Shown here one piece after another: positions 1 to 5,726 of a stretch of 5,731 nucleotides of DNA. Numbering within the stretch: position 1 is the first letter of the stretch; every line of letters begins with the position of its first letter. Source of the stretch: an uncultured Chlamydiae bacterium. GTDB lineage: Bacteria > Chlamydiota > Chlamydiia > Chlamydiales > CALBHK01. A program made the position numbers and the translations under genes. A model generated the notes under the pieces. The model saw only the letters and a program-made list of their open reading frames with translations. It was not told the origin of the DNA and did not search any database. Location: contig CALBHK010000463.1 of the NCBI GenBank assembly GCA_937894565.1, forward strand, positions 1 to 5,731. Direction: 5' to 3'.

Positions 1-2
1 TC

Positions 3-19
3 GCAGTCTGAAGGACTGC
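3..19 (-). terminator. Small hairpin downstream of the kinase-like gene, possible terminator
   Basis: GCAGTC (3-8) and GACTGC (14-19) form a perfect 6-bp stem with a 5-base loop. It lies about 65 bases past the stop codon of the minus-strand kinase-like gene, so it could end the dnaX-ybaB-kinase transcript. The T-run that would make it a convincing intrinsic terminator would fall beyond the window edge and cannot be seen. Positions 20-83 show nothing else I can support. Confidence 0.25.
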
Positions 20-83
20 AAGAGTTAGCCTGATGCGTATGCCTGTCTATCCTGTCATTCTTTGTTCATACTGAGCAATAATC

Positions 84-1466
84 TCAAATGGAATGAGAGA
101 TTTTTGAGTAAACGTGATCGTTTTTTGTCTGCGGTAGTTGTTGAAGAACATCAATTGTATGGAGCGTTTGAATGACTTCATTGATCTTAGGACGATTTAA
201 AGAATTTTCATCTAACATTTTTATAAGCAGAGAGTAAATTCTTTCTAGTGCAGTGGAAGCCCTAGGTTCTTGCTTAATTTGCTCTTCAAAAGTTTCTGTT
301 ATGCGTTTTTTCATCTCAGATCCTGATAAAATTAAGGATGGCTTATTAACAAGAGGATTAAAGCCCATATCTTTGTCCTCTTGAGCTAGCTGAGCACCTG
401 TAAAAAGAAATAAATAGATATTACCCAGTTGATAAATCATAATTTTTTTACTTGTCTTCATGTAATATTCTAAACATTCTTCTTTTTTAGTGTTTTTATA
501 TTCATCTACTGCACTGTAAAGTTTGATTAAGTCATTCTTATGCAGGTAATCGGGTGTGTAACTATTTAAAGGAAATGGTCTATCTATCAAGCCATTTTTA
601 ATTGATTCGTTGATGCTTTCCTGGTTATAGAGTTCTAAATCAATATGAACCATTTCAATTTTATCCTTATCTTCATTAAAAACAACATTTTCTGTTTTAA
701 TATCTATTGTTCTACATTTTTTCTTAAAGATCTCTTTCAGTCCCCAAGCTAGCTGTTTAGCCCCTTGTAATTTTTGATTTAAAGAAAGATCAGTATCGAA
801 TAAAGTATGGCTGTATCGCGCAGAGACTAAGTAGGTTTTATTTTTTATTTGAAAACAATCTATTTTTTTCTGTATTCCTGTTAGAGTTTTTTGATTTGGA
901 CCGTATAATAAATCGAAGCTTTCTTTTTCTTTAATAAAACAATTAGACAAGAATGCATAAAGAGTCTTTTTAGCTTCTTTTTTTACTTCTGAATCTGTTT
1001 TATTGCAGTCACTTTCTTGATATTGTTTTTGAAGTTTGCTTTGTACTATATCAAGTCTGTGTTCTGAAATTTTTGGAACTTTTAATATTGTTGGTTTAAG
1101 AAACGGTAGGTTTTTTCCACTTAATTTATATCCTCCGTGAATAAAGGAGATCCCGCCCTCTATTATTTTTACTGGAGAGAAAATATGAATTTTAGTTGTT
1201 CCATTTTTTGCTTTATAAAAAAATAGTTGGGATTCTTTAGTTTTGTGGCAGATGGGTTTTTTGCTTTTTACACATTCAAACAGTTGTGTAGAACTTATTG
1301 AAATGGGAAACCACATCCTTTGAGTCATAAGACGAATTTGAATATTGTTTTCATAAATCCGCACACATTGGCTATTTACAATCCCATTTAGAATGTTTAT
1401 TGAATCTTGATTGGAATTGTTATCCCAACTTTTCTGTAAGAAATTATTGGTTATAATGTTATCCAT
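84..1466 (-). CDS. Divergent eukaryote-like Ser/Thr protein kinase-like protein (possible pseudokinase or effector)
   Basis: A 460-residue protein with no signal peptide or obvious membrane segment. The first ~100 residues are unassigned. A protein-kinase-like fold can be traced from about 105 to 440: a glycine-rich stretch (GGYKLSG, 111-117), a candidate beta-3 lysine (ILKVPK, K129), a hinge-like strand (TYLVSARY, 211-218), a catalytic loop TIDIKTEN (253-260) keeping D255, K257 and N260 of HRDxKxxN, a metal-loop HIDLE (274-278) with D276 in place of DFG, a YTPDYL activation-segment end (303-308), IYQLGNIYLFLFTG (344-357) matching the DxWSxGxxLxELLTG helix, and NRPKINEVI (424-432) with the subdomain XI arginine R425. 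Departures from canonical kinases are HRD to TID, DFG to DLE, and M343 where the subdomain IX aspartate is expected. The start lies 5 bases after the ybaB stop, with only a weak GGG-containing ribosome site inside ybaB, so it is probably the last gene of the operon. The gene is visibly more AT-rich than dnaX. The kinase fold is well supported; activity and secretion as an effector are inference. Confidence 0.75.
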   Translation of the reverse strand: MDNIITNNFLQKSWDNNSNQDSINILNGIVNSQCVRIYENNIQIRLMTQRMWFPISISSTQLFECVKSKKPICHKTKESQLFFYKAKNGTTKIHIFSPVKIIEGGISFIHGGYKLSGKNLPFLKPTILKVPKISEHRLDIVQSKLQKQYQESDCNKTDSEVKKEAKKTLYAFLSNCFIKEKESFDLLYGPNQKTLTGIQKKIDCFQIKNKTYLVSARYSHTLFDTDLSLNQKLQGAKQLAWGLKEIFKKKCRTIDIKTENVVFNEDKDKIEMVHIDLELYNQESINESIKNGLIDRPFPLNSYTPDYLHKNDLIKLYSAVDEYKNTKKEECLEYYMKTSKKIMIYQLGNIYLFLFTGAQLAQEDKDMGFNPLVNKPSLILSGSEMKKRITETFEEQIKQEPRASTALERIYSLLIKMLDENSLNRPKINEVIQTLHTIDVLQQLPQTKNDHVYSKISHSI

Positions 1467-1471
1467 TTTAA

Positions 1472-1783
1472 TTACATGCCCAACATGCCGGGGAAGCCAA
1501 GACTTGAAAGATCGGGCATTGCTGATTTTTTCTCTAATTGCTTATTTGCATCATTATAGGCTGCTTTAATTAGATCTTGCAACCCCTCTATATCTTCGGG
1601 ATCGATGCATTCTGGTTTGATTTTAATTGAATTTAGTTCATGTGAGCCTGTTAAGACAATTTCCACAAGGCCATTTCCCGCTTGCCCTACAACTTCTGTT
1701 ACTTCCATTTCTTCTTGCATTTTCATCATTTTGTCTTGCAGAAGCTTGGCTTGTTTTTTCTTTTTAGCAAATCCGGATCCCAT
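1472..1783 (-). CDS. ybaB: YbaB/EbfC family nucleoid-associated DNA-binding protein
   Basis: A 103-residue protein, close to the usual family length of about 100-110. The family is a small dimeric DNA-binding protein that coats or bends DNA and is thought to influence nucleoid structure and gene expression. Seen here are a Lys/Gln/Met-rich N-terminal helix (about 5-30), the core GNGLVEIVLTG (36-46) and IKIKPECIDPEDIEGLQDLI (53-72), then a long helix (73-88) and a short C-terminal tail ending LGFPGMLGM, which is typical of the family. It starts 2 bases after the dnaX stop and its ribosome-binding site lies in the last dnaX codons, so translation is probably coupled. The dnaX-ybaB order is conserved in many bacteria, including Chlamydia. 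The usual third gene, recR, is absent here. Confidence 0.95.
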   Translation of the reverse strand: MGSGFAKKKKQAKLLQDKMMKMQEEMEVTEVVGQAGNGLVEIVLTGSHELNSIKIKPECIDPEDIEGLQDLIKAAYNDANKQLEKKSAMPDLSSLGFPGMLGM

Positions 1784-1785
1784 CT

Positions 1786-3195
1786 TTACCCCCTTGTTTT
1801 AATCACAGTGCCTTCTAATAAAGTAGCGGCAAACTGAAGTTTAGTATCAAGCTGTGCCTGCTTGGCCCTTTCATTAATTGCTGGTTTTTCTTCTTTAATT
1901 TTTATTTCAGGTATTTCGCTAACTACTTCCTGTTTGATCTCTTCCTGTATTTCAATTTTTTCTACTTTAATTTCTTCGTTAATTGCTTGTTTAGTTTCTT
2001 CCGGTTTAGTTTCTTTTTGTATTTGCGCTATGTGAATTTGCGGATGTGTGATTTTTTTTTCTAATTCAGCAAGACGTTCTATAATAACGGGAAGGGGTAG
2101 CTGGTGATGAGAGCGAATGATGCGCATTAAAAGAGCTTCCAAAAAGAAACGTTTTGAGGGGGATTGGCGGATTTGGGTTTGAGCCTCTAAAAGCATATCA
2201 ATAATCCAGACACACTGCTCCCTTGTGTAATACTTAGCTGCGCTTAAATAGTGTTTAAGCTCTTCTTCGGAAAGAGTGAGAGAGCTAGCTTCTTTCCCTC
2301 CAAGGGCCACAAGTAATAGAGTGCGGAAGTGAGAAAGCAGGAATTCGGTGAAGTGGGTAAGGTTTTTGCCCTCTTTAAAGACTTTTTCTACAATTTCAAA
2401 GGCTTTGGATAAATTATTCTGCTTGCCCGCTTCATCTAATTCAAAAAAAGTTTCTTTAGAGACAATACCTAAAATGGAGCTCACAACACCAACCGTAATT
2501 GTTTCGCTTTGAAATGCCATGATCTGGTCTAAAAGAGATTCTGCATCTCTTAGGCCTCCCTCTGCTAAACGAGCTAATAAAAGCAGTGCTTCAGGCTCTG
2601 CCAAATACCCTTGTTCTTTAGTGATTTGAGAGAGTTTTTGAACAATTAAAGGGGATGAAATACGGCCAAGGCTATAGCGCTGGCAGCGGCTGATGATTGT
2701 AGGGGGAATTTTGTGAGGTTCTGTGGTGGCAAAAATAAAGAGGACGTTAGGGGGAGGTTCTTCCAGAGTTTTGAGAAGGGCATTAAAAGCCTCTTTAGTG
2801 AGCATGTGCACTTCATCGATGATATAAATTTTATAACGATAAGCTGGGGCATAGCCTGCAGTTTCATTGATTTTACGCATATCATCGATGCCTCGATTAG
2901 AGGCCCCATCAATTTCAATGACATCAATGGAAACACCGCTTGCGACTTCATGACAAGAAGCGCAGAGATTGCAGGGTTCGTTATCTTGCTTGGGATGGAT
3001 ACAGTTAAGAGCTTTAGAAAAGAGGCGAGCCAGAGTTGTTTTTCCGCTTCCTGCAGGCCCACATAAAAGTAAAGCTTGAGGCACACGTTGGTATTTTATA
3101 GCATTTTTTAAAGAAGTCACAATGACTTCTTGACCCAGCACATCGCTAAATTGTTTGGGACGGTATTTTCTGGCTATGACTTGGTATTCGCTCAT
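1786..3195 (-). CDS. dnaX: DNA polymerase III subunit gamma/tau (clamp loader ATPase)
   Basis: ATPase subunit of the clamp loader that opens the beta sliding clamp and places it on primed DNA. Taking the ATG at 3195 gives 469 residues beginning MSEYQVIARKYRPKQF, the standard DnaX N-terminus. The frame stays open to a GTG at 3246, but those 17 extra residues are Lys-rich, lie partly in the intergenic repeat and do not resemble DnaX. Motifs (ATG numbering): Walker A GPAGSGKT at 46-53 (K52), zinc-binding cysteines C65, C75, C78 and C81, Walker B IIDEVH with D127 and E128, sensor 1 around FATTEPHK (155-162), arginine finger SRC at R170, and sensor 2 GGLRDAES with R216. The collar domain III runs to about 375. 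After that comes a Lys/Glu-rich tail (about 385-440) and a short C-terminal segment, much shorter than the E. coli tau tail. An A9 run at codons 379-381 could allow frameshifting. No good Shine-Dalgarno precedes the ATG. First gene of the dnaX-ybaB-kinase unit. Chlamydia carries two dnaX paralogues; which one this matches cannot be told here. Confidence 0.96.
   Translation of the reverse strand: MSEYQVIARKYRPKQFSDVLGQEVIVTSLKNAIKYQRVPQALLLCGPAGSGKTTLARLFSKALNCIHPKQDNEPCNLCASCHEVASGVSIDVIEIDGASNRGIDDMRKINETAGYAPAYRYKIYIIDEVHMLTKEAFNALLKTLEEPPPNVLFIFATTEPHKIPPTIISRCQRYSLGRISSPLIVQKLSQITKEQGYLAEPEALLLLARLAEGGLRDAESLLDQIMAFQSETITVGVVSSILGIVSKETFFELDEAGKQNNLSKAFEIVEKVFKEGKNLTHFTEFLLSHFRTLLLVALGGKEASSLTLSEEELKHYLSAAKYYTREQCVWIIDMLLEAQTQIRQSPSKRFFLEALLMRIIRSHHQLPLPVIIERLAELEKKITHPQIHIAQIQKETKPEETKQAINEEIKVEKIEIQEEIKQEVVSEIPEIKIKEEKPAINERAKQAQLDTKLQFAATLLEGTVIKTRG
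1789..1795 (-). promoter_or_regulatory. Shine-Dalgarno site of ybaB inside the end of dnaX
   Basis: On the minus strand AAGGGGG stands 5 bases before the ybaB ATG (1783). It overlaps the last three sense codons of dnaX (ACA AGG GGG, then TAA), so ribosomes ending dnaX sit on the ybaB start region. It is the clearest ribosome-binding site of the three minus-strand genes and fixes the ybaB start. Confidence 0.8.
2052..2060 (-). other. A9 slippery tract in dnaX (candidate programmed frameshift or transcription-slippage site)
   Basis: The coding strand reads TTA GAA AAA AAA ATC, nine consecutive A, at Leu378-Glu379-Lys380-Lys381-Ile382 of DnaX (ATG start). It contains a perfect A AAA AAA slippery heptamer in the zero frame. 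With one extra A (or a -1 shift) the frame stops at the TAA at 2008-2006 after 15 new codons, about 396 residues in total. With one A fewer it stops at the TAG at 2030-2028 after 7 codons, about 388 residues. Either product keeps domains I-III and loses the charged tail. I saw no strong downstream stem-loop or upstream Shine-Dalgarno stimulator, which fits transcription slippage better than an E. coli-type ribosomal frameshift. The tract is seen directly; its function is inferred. Confidence 0.5.
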
Positions 3196-3219
3196 GCGAA
3201 CAGAGTAAGATTTTTGCAC

Positions 3220-3418
3220 TATTTTTTCAATAGATTTTTTATACACAAATAACTTGAAGAATTGGTTTTTGACGACGTCGGCTTTGCATCAAAATTTTTA
3301 TCTTCACTCGCGCTTATGCCAGAGGCAATGGTCGCTCGCTCCAGACAAAGAATTTTGAGCAGCCTCCTTGTCAAATTCCCTATTCTTCAAGTTGTTTGAT
3401 ATGCCTATTGAAAAAATA
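3220..3418. repeat. Outer inverted repeat pair of 14 bases flanking the intergenic palindrome
   Basis: CTATTGAAAAAATA occurs on the plus strand at 3405-3418 and, exactly, on the minus strand at 3233-3220. The two copies are nearly symmetric about the same centre (about 3319-3322) as the inner palindrome, with 12 unpaired bases on one side and 6 on the other. They lie 24 bases upstream of the dnaX ATG and 56 bases upstream of the HD-gene ATG. They may be the ends of the same element or matching promoter-like boxes (each contains TTGAAA, close to a -35 consensus). No convincing -10 box at 17 bases follows either one. Confidence 0.55.
3246..3398. repeat. Imperfect palindromic element between divergent genes (MITE-like)
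   Basis: The ends CAAATAACTTGAAGAAT (3246-3262) and ATTCTTCAAGTTGTTTG (3382-3398) are complementary over 17 bases with one mismatch, including 12 perfect bases. Pairing resumes inward: TTTGAC (3268-3273) with GTCAAA (3370-3375), then GGCTTTGCATCAAAATT (from 3280) with AATTTTGAGCAGCC (from 3351) through small bulges. The centre is TGCC-AGA-GGCA (3317-3327). The whole 153 bases can therefore fold as one long interrupted hairpin centred near 3322. An 8-base palindrome CGACGTCG lies at 3273-3280. It has no coding capacity and no obvious target-site duplication. It looks like a short non-autonomous mobile repeat or a structured intergenic repeat; the class is inference, the inverted symmetry is seen. 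Confidence 0.7.
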
Positions 3419-3455
3419 TAGCAGAAGCTTCAAACTGAAAATGAAGGACAACTTG

Positions 3456-3485
3456 ATGGATGACACCATAGTTAATGGGAAATGA
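3456..3485 (+). CDS. Possible 9-codon leader ORF overlapping the HD-gene start
   Basis: ATG at 3456 opens a reading frame for MDDTIVNGK, ending at the TGA at 3483-3485. An AAGGA Shine-Dalgarno (3444-3448) stands 7 bases upstream, better placed than anything before the HD-gene ATG at 3475 (only GGATGA at 3458-3463, 11 bases away). The ORF ends 8 bases past that ATG in another frame, a typical arrangement for translational coupling by re-initiation. An in-frame ATG at 3441 would give 14 residues but would place the Shine-Dalgarno inside the ORF. Such short ORFs arise easily by chance. Confidence 0.25.
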   Translation: MDDTIVNGK

Positions 3486-5604
3486 ACACGAGCTGCGCTT
3501 TTCTGGAGAGCAAGGCTTTTTTGATAAAAGTTTAACTATACGTTTTTTAATCGGGCTAGTGTTTGTCACGGTCCTTTTTCTTTTCCTGCACTTTAAAGAA
3601 GAGCAGTTGGATGTTTTGGAATTAGGCAGCAAGGCTAACCGTTATGTCGTGGCTCAAGTGGATTTCGAATTTTTAGATGAACAGGCCACAGCCATTGTCA
3701 AACAAGAGGCCATTCGCGATTTAGGTAAAATCTATAATTTAACCGATGCACAAATCGATCAGCGTATCGCCCAATTTGAGCAAGATCTATTGCAGAAAAA
3801 TGTGAATAAAGAAGATGTCTCCTCTATTTATACAGGTTTAGATACCTTAAAGCGCGCCTTAGAAGATGTGCGCTTAACAGACCCTCGTACGTTGCAAAAA
3901 TTAGAAGAATTTGGCTTTTCTACTAATGAATATCAAGTTTTAGCTGGTTTATTTGATAAACATAATATCAAGCTCACCAATGAGATTTGGCAAGAATTAG
4001 AGAAGCTTTATTTCCCTCCTGCTCATTTTAAACCCTCTATCTCTATGTTTATAATTGGCTATTTTAAGGGAGTGAGTTGGGAAATTACAGAAAATATTCC
4101 TTCTGAAAATGAGGTACGTACTCAAATTTATAAGCAAATTCCTGACCGTATTAGCTTTGTGAAGGCAGGCACCCGCATTGTGGATCAGGGAGAAACAATC
4201 ACCGTACGCCATCTGGCTATGATGCAGGCGATGAAAGAGGTGATGCGTTCCAAGCGTAATTTATGGCATCCAATGACTTTGTTTGGCACCTTGATGATGA
4301 CGATTGTGCTGACAGTATTGGTAAGCATCTATATGTGCACCAATTATTTGGATGTAGTGCGCTCTAATCGCAAGCTCTCTTTACTTATTACGATCATTCT
4401 TCTTACATTGCTATTTACAAAGCTTGTTGAATATTTCCTACACTCTTCCAATAGCAAATTATACGAATGGGTCAGCTATCCTCTTTTTTTACCTTTGTCT
4501 GCTATCCTAATCACTAATTTGCTGACAGGCTCCCTTGCTTTAGCTGTTACGGGGTTTTTAGCCCTTCTTTTCACTATGGCCCTCTCTTTTGATCCTGGTA
4601 AATTTGTATTGGTGAATGTGATTGGAGCTTTAGTGGCCATCTTATCGATTCGCTATCTAACGCGCAGAAAAGAAATTTTCATAGTCTGCGCTAAAGTGTG
4701 GTGCTGCTGTTTAGGCGTTATCTTAGCCATTCATTTTTATGATAATACACCCTTAAGTTTTGGCATGGTGAGCGATATGGCCAGCACAGCTATTTTTATG
4801 GCTGTAACGGCTGTGCTCTCCTTAGGACTTTTGCCTCTTTTAGAAGTCATTTTTAAAGTGATGAGCGATGTTAGTTTGATGGAGTACATGGACCCTAACC
4901 ACCAACTCTTACGCCGCCTATCTTTTGAAACCCCAGGGACATATCAACATACGTTAGTTGTGTGCAATATCGTAGAAGCGGGCGCCCAGGCGATTGGCGC
5001 CAACAGCCTCTTCTGTAGAGCTGCAACTCTTTATCATGATATTGGAAAAATGGCTACCCCTCAGTTTTTTACTGAAAATCAAGAAGCTGGGATGGATGTA
5101 CACAAGCTGTTAACCCCTATTGAATCGGCAAAAGCTATCATGGCGCATGTTTCAGAAGGAGTGGCTATAGCCCGCAAAGCGGGGCTACCGGAACAATTTA
5201 TTGATATCATTAAAGAGCACCACGGAACAACTTTAGTCTATTATTTTTACCGTAAAGCTTTGGACTCGGCCGAGAAGACGGGGGAGCACGTGGATGAAAA
5301 AGAATATCGCTATGCAGGGCCTCGTCCGCGTTCAAAAGAATCGGCCTTGATTATGATCGCCGACTCTTTTGAAGCCGCTTCACGTTCTATAGATAAAATT
5401 GATGAAGTGGCTTTATTGGAACTTATTAATCGGTTAATTCGGGAGAAGGTAGAAGATGGTCAGTTTGATTATTGTCCCATTAGCTATCAGGAGCTCTCCG
5501 TTGCCAAGCGAGCCATGGTTAAAATGCTTACTGCTGCCTTCCATTCAAGAATAAGATATCCAGCTAGACCCGCAGGAGAGCAAAGTGTGTCTGTTTACGG
5601 ATAG
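3475..5604 (+). CDS. pgpH: 7TMR-HD family membrane phosphohydrolase (PgpH/YqfF type), predicted cyclic di-AMP phosphodiesterase
   Basis: A 709-residue inner-membrane protein of typical family length. Members hydrolyse the second messenger c-di-AMP to pApA in the cytoplasm. Order of parts: short cytoplasmic N-terminus, membrane segment about 22-39, an extracytoplasmic domain about 40-260 (7TMR-HDED type, with VKAGTRIVDQGE at 229-240 matching the family's conserved stretch before the membrane bundle), seven membrane segments about 266-287, 300-319, 331-350, 351-371, 376-394, 402-419 and 432-460, then a cytoplasmic HD domain about 480-650. Candidate metal ligands are all present: H492 (TYQHT), H521-D522 (YHDIGK), H558 (AHVSEG), H582-H583 (KEHHGT) and D630 (IADSFEAA). 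The family's usual NPHD sequence after the ENQ motif is replaced by DVHK (541-544). The ATG at 3475 is the first possible start, because an in-frame TAG lies two codons upstream. The gene is transcribed divergently from dnaX across the palindrome, and its own terminator follows. Family assignment is strong; the substrate is from family knowledge. Confidence 0.93.
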   Translation: MGNEHELRFSGEQGFFDKSLTIRFLIGLVFVTVLFLFLHFKEEQLDVLELGSKANRYVVAQVDFEFLDEQATAIVKQEAIRDLGKIYNLTDAQIDQRIAQFEQDLLQKNVNKEDVSSIYTGLDTLKRALEDVRLTDPRTLQKLEEFGFSTNEYQVLAGLFDKHNIKLTNEIWQELEKLYFPPAHFKPSISMFIIGYFKGVSWEITENIPSENEVRTQIYKQIPDRISFVKAGTRIVDQGETITVRHLAMMQAMKEVMRSKRNLWHPMTLFGTLMMTIVLTVLVSIYMCTNYLDVVRSNRKLSLLITIILLTLLFTKLVEYFLHSSNSKLYEWVSYPLFLPLSAILITNLLTGSLALAVTGFLALLFTMALSFDPGKFVLVNVIGALVAILSIRYLTRRKEIFIVCAKVWCCCLGVILAIHFYDNTPLSFGMVSDMASTAIFMAVTAVLSLGLLPLLEVIFKVMSDVSLMEYMDPNHQLLRRLSFETPGTYQHTLVVCNIVEAGAQAIGANSLFCRAATLYHDIGKMATPQFFTENQEAGMDVHKLLTPIESAKAIMAHVSEGVAIARKAGLPEQFIDIIKEHHGTTLVYYFYRKALDSAEKTGEHVDEKEYRYAGPRPRSKESALIMIADSFEAASRSIDKIDEVALLELINRLIREKVEDGQFDYCPISYQELSVAKRAMVKMLTAAFHSRIRYPARPAGEQSVSVYG

Positions 5605-5642
5605 GTGAGGGATGGGAGGAGAGCAGGAAGAGGAAGAAGAAT

Positions 5643-5689
5643 AACCGCAGAACCGCAGAGCCGCAAAGTACGCAAAGGAAGCGCAGAGA
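5643..5689. repeat. CGCAGAG-type short tandem/dispersed repeat
   Basis: Degenerate 8-12 base units follow one another: CCGCAGAA, CCGCAGAG, CCGCAAAG, then ACGCAAAG and GCGCAGAG with short spacers. Purine-rich sequence (GAGGAGAGCAGGAAGAGGAA-like, 5612-5642) precedes it. Similar strings of CGCAGAG/CGCAAAG units occur between genes in many unrelated environmental bacteria, from general recollection. It lies between the HD-gene stop and its terminator, so it would be transcribed in the 3' untranslated region. It is not a CRISPR array, as units are short, degenerate and unspaced. Confidence 0.55.
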
Positions 5690-5699
5690 AATGAAAACA

Positions 5700-5726
5700 T
5701 TGTTTCTTGTCGGAAACAAATTTTTT
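5700..5726 (+). terminator. Intrinsic terminator after the HD gene
   Basis: TTGTTTC (5700-5706) pairs perfectly with GAAACAA (5713-5719) around the loop TTGTCG; a T-G wobble can add an eighth pair. One A and then TTTTTT (5721-5726) follow, continuing ATTT. The stem is AU-rich but has the stem-plus-U-tract form of a Rho-independent terminator on the plus strand, about 95 bases past the stop codon. The opposite strand has no comparable U-tract. Confidence 0.7.

Noticed and set aside
1..33. Possible C-terminal end of a plus-strand gene (SQSEGLQELA then TGA)
   Set aside because: Only ten codons are visible, with nothing to distinguish them from chance, and they coincide with the 3-19 hairpin.
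1605..1802. 65-codon plus-strand open frame opposite ybaB
   Set aside because: It is antisense to a clear ybaB gene, with Cys/Ser/Phe-rich translation typical of the complement of Lys/Glu-rich sequence.
2646..3086. Open frames inside dnaX in other frames, including 2646-3086 (minus) and 2713-3066 (plus)
   Set aside because: They overlap the conserved ATPase core of dnaX, and their translations show no recognisable protein features.
3238..3243. TATAAA on the minus strand as a -10 box for dnaX
   Set aside because: No acceptable -35 hexamer lies 16-18 bases upstream, and the region is AT-rich enough for chance matches.
3196..3246. GTG-initiated 17-residue N-terminal extension of dnaX
   Set aside because: The extension is Lys-rich, lacks any resemblance to DnaX, overlaps the intergenic repeat, and the ATG at 3195 gives the standard family N-terminus.
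3368..3373. TTGTCA as a -35 box for the HD gene
   Set aside because: No -10-like hexamer occurs at 16-19 bases downstream, and the hexamer is part of the palindrome arm.
3405..3632. Minus-strand open frame antisense to the start of the HD gene
   Set aside because: It overlaps the well-supported N-terminus and first membrane segment of the HD protein and has no family resemblance.
3997..4212. Minus-strand open frame within the HD gene
   Set aside because: It is antisense to the conserved extracytoplasmic domain, with no ribosome site or protein signature.
5643..5689. CRISPR-like repeats
   Set aside because: Units are 8-12 bases, degenerate and without unique spacers.
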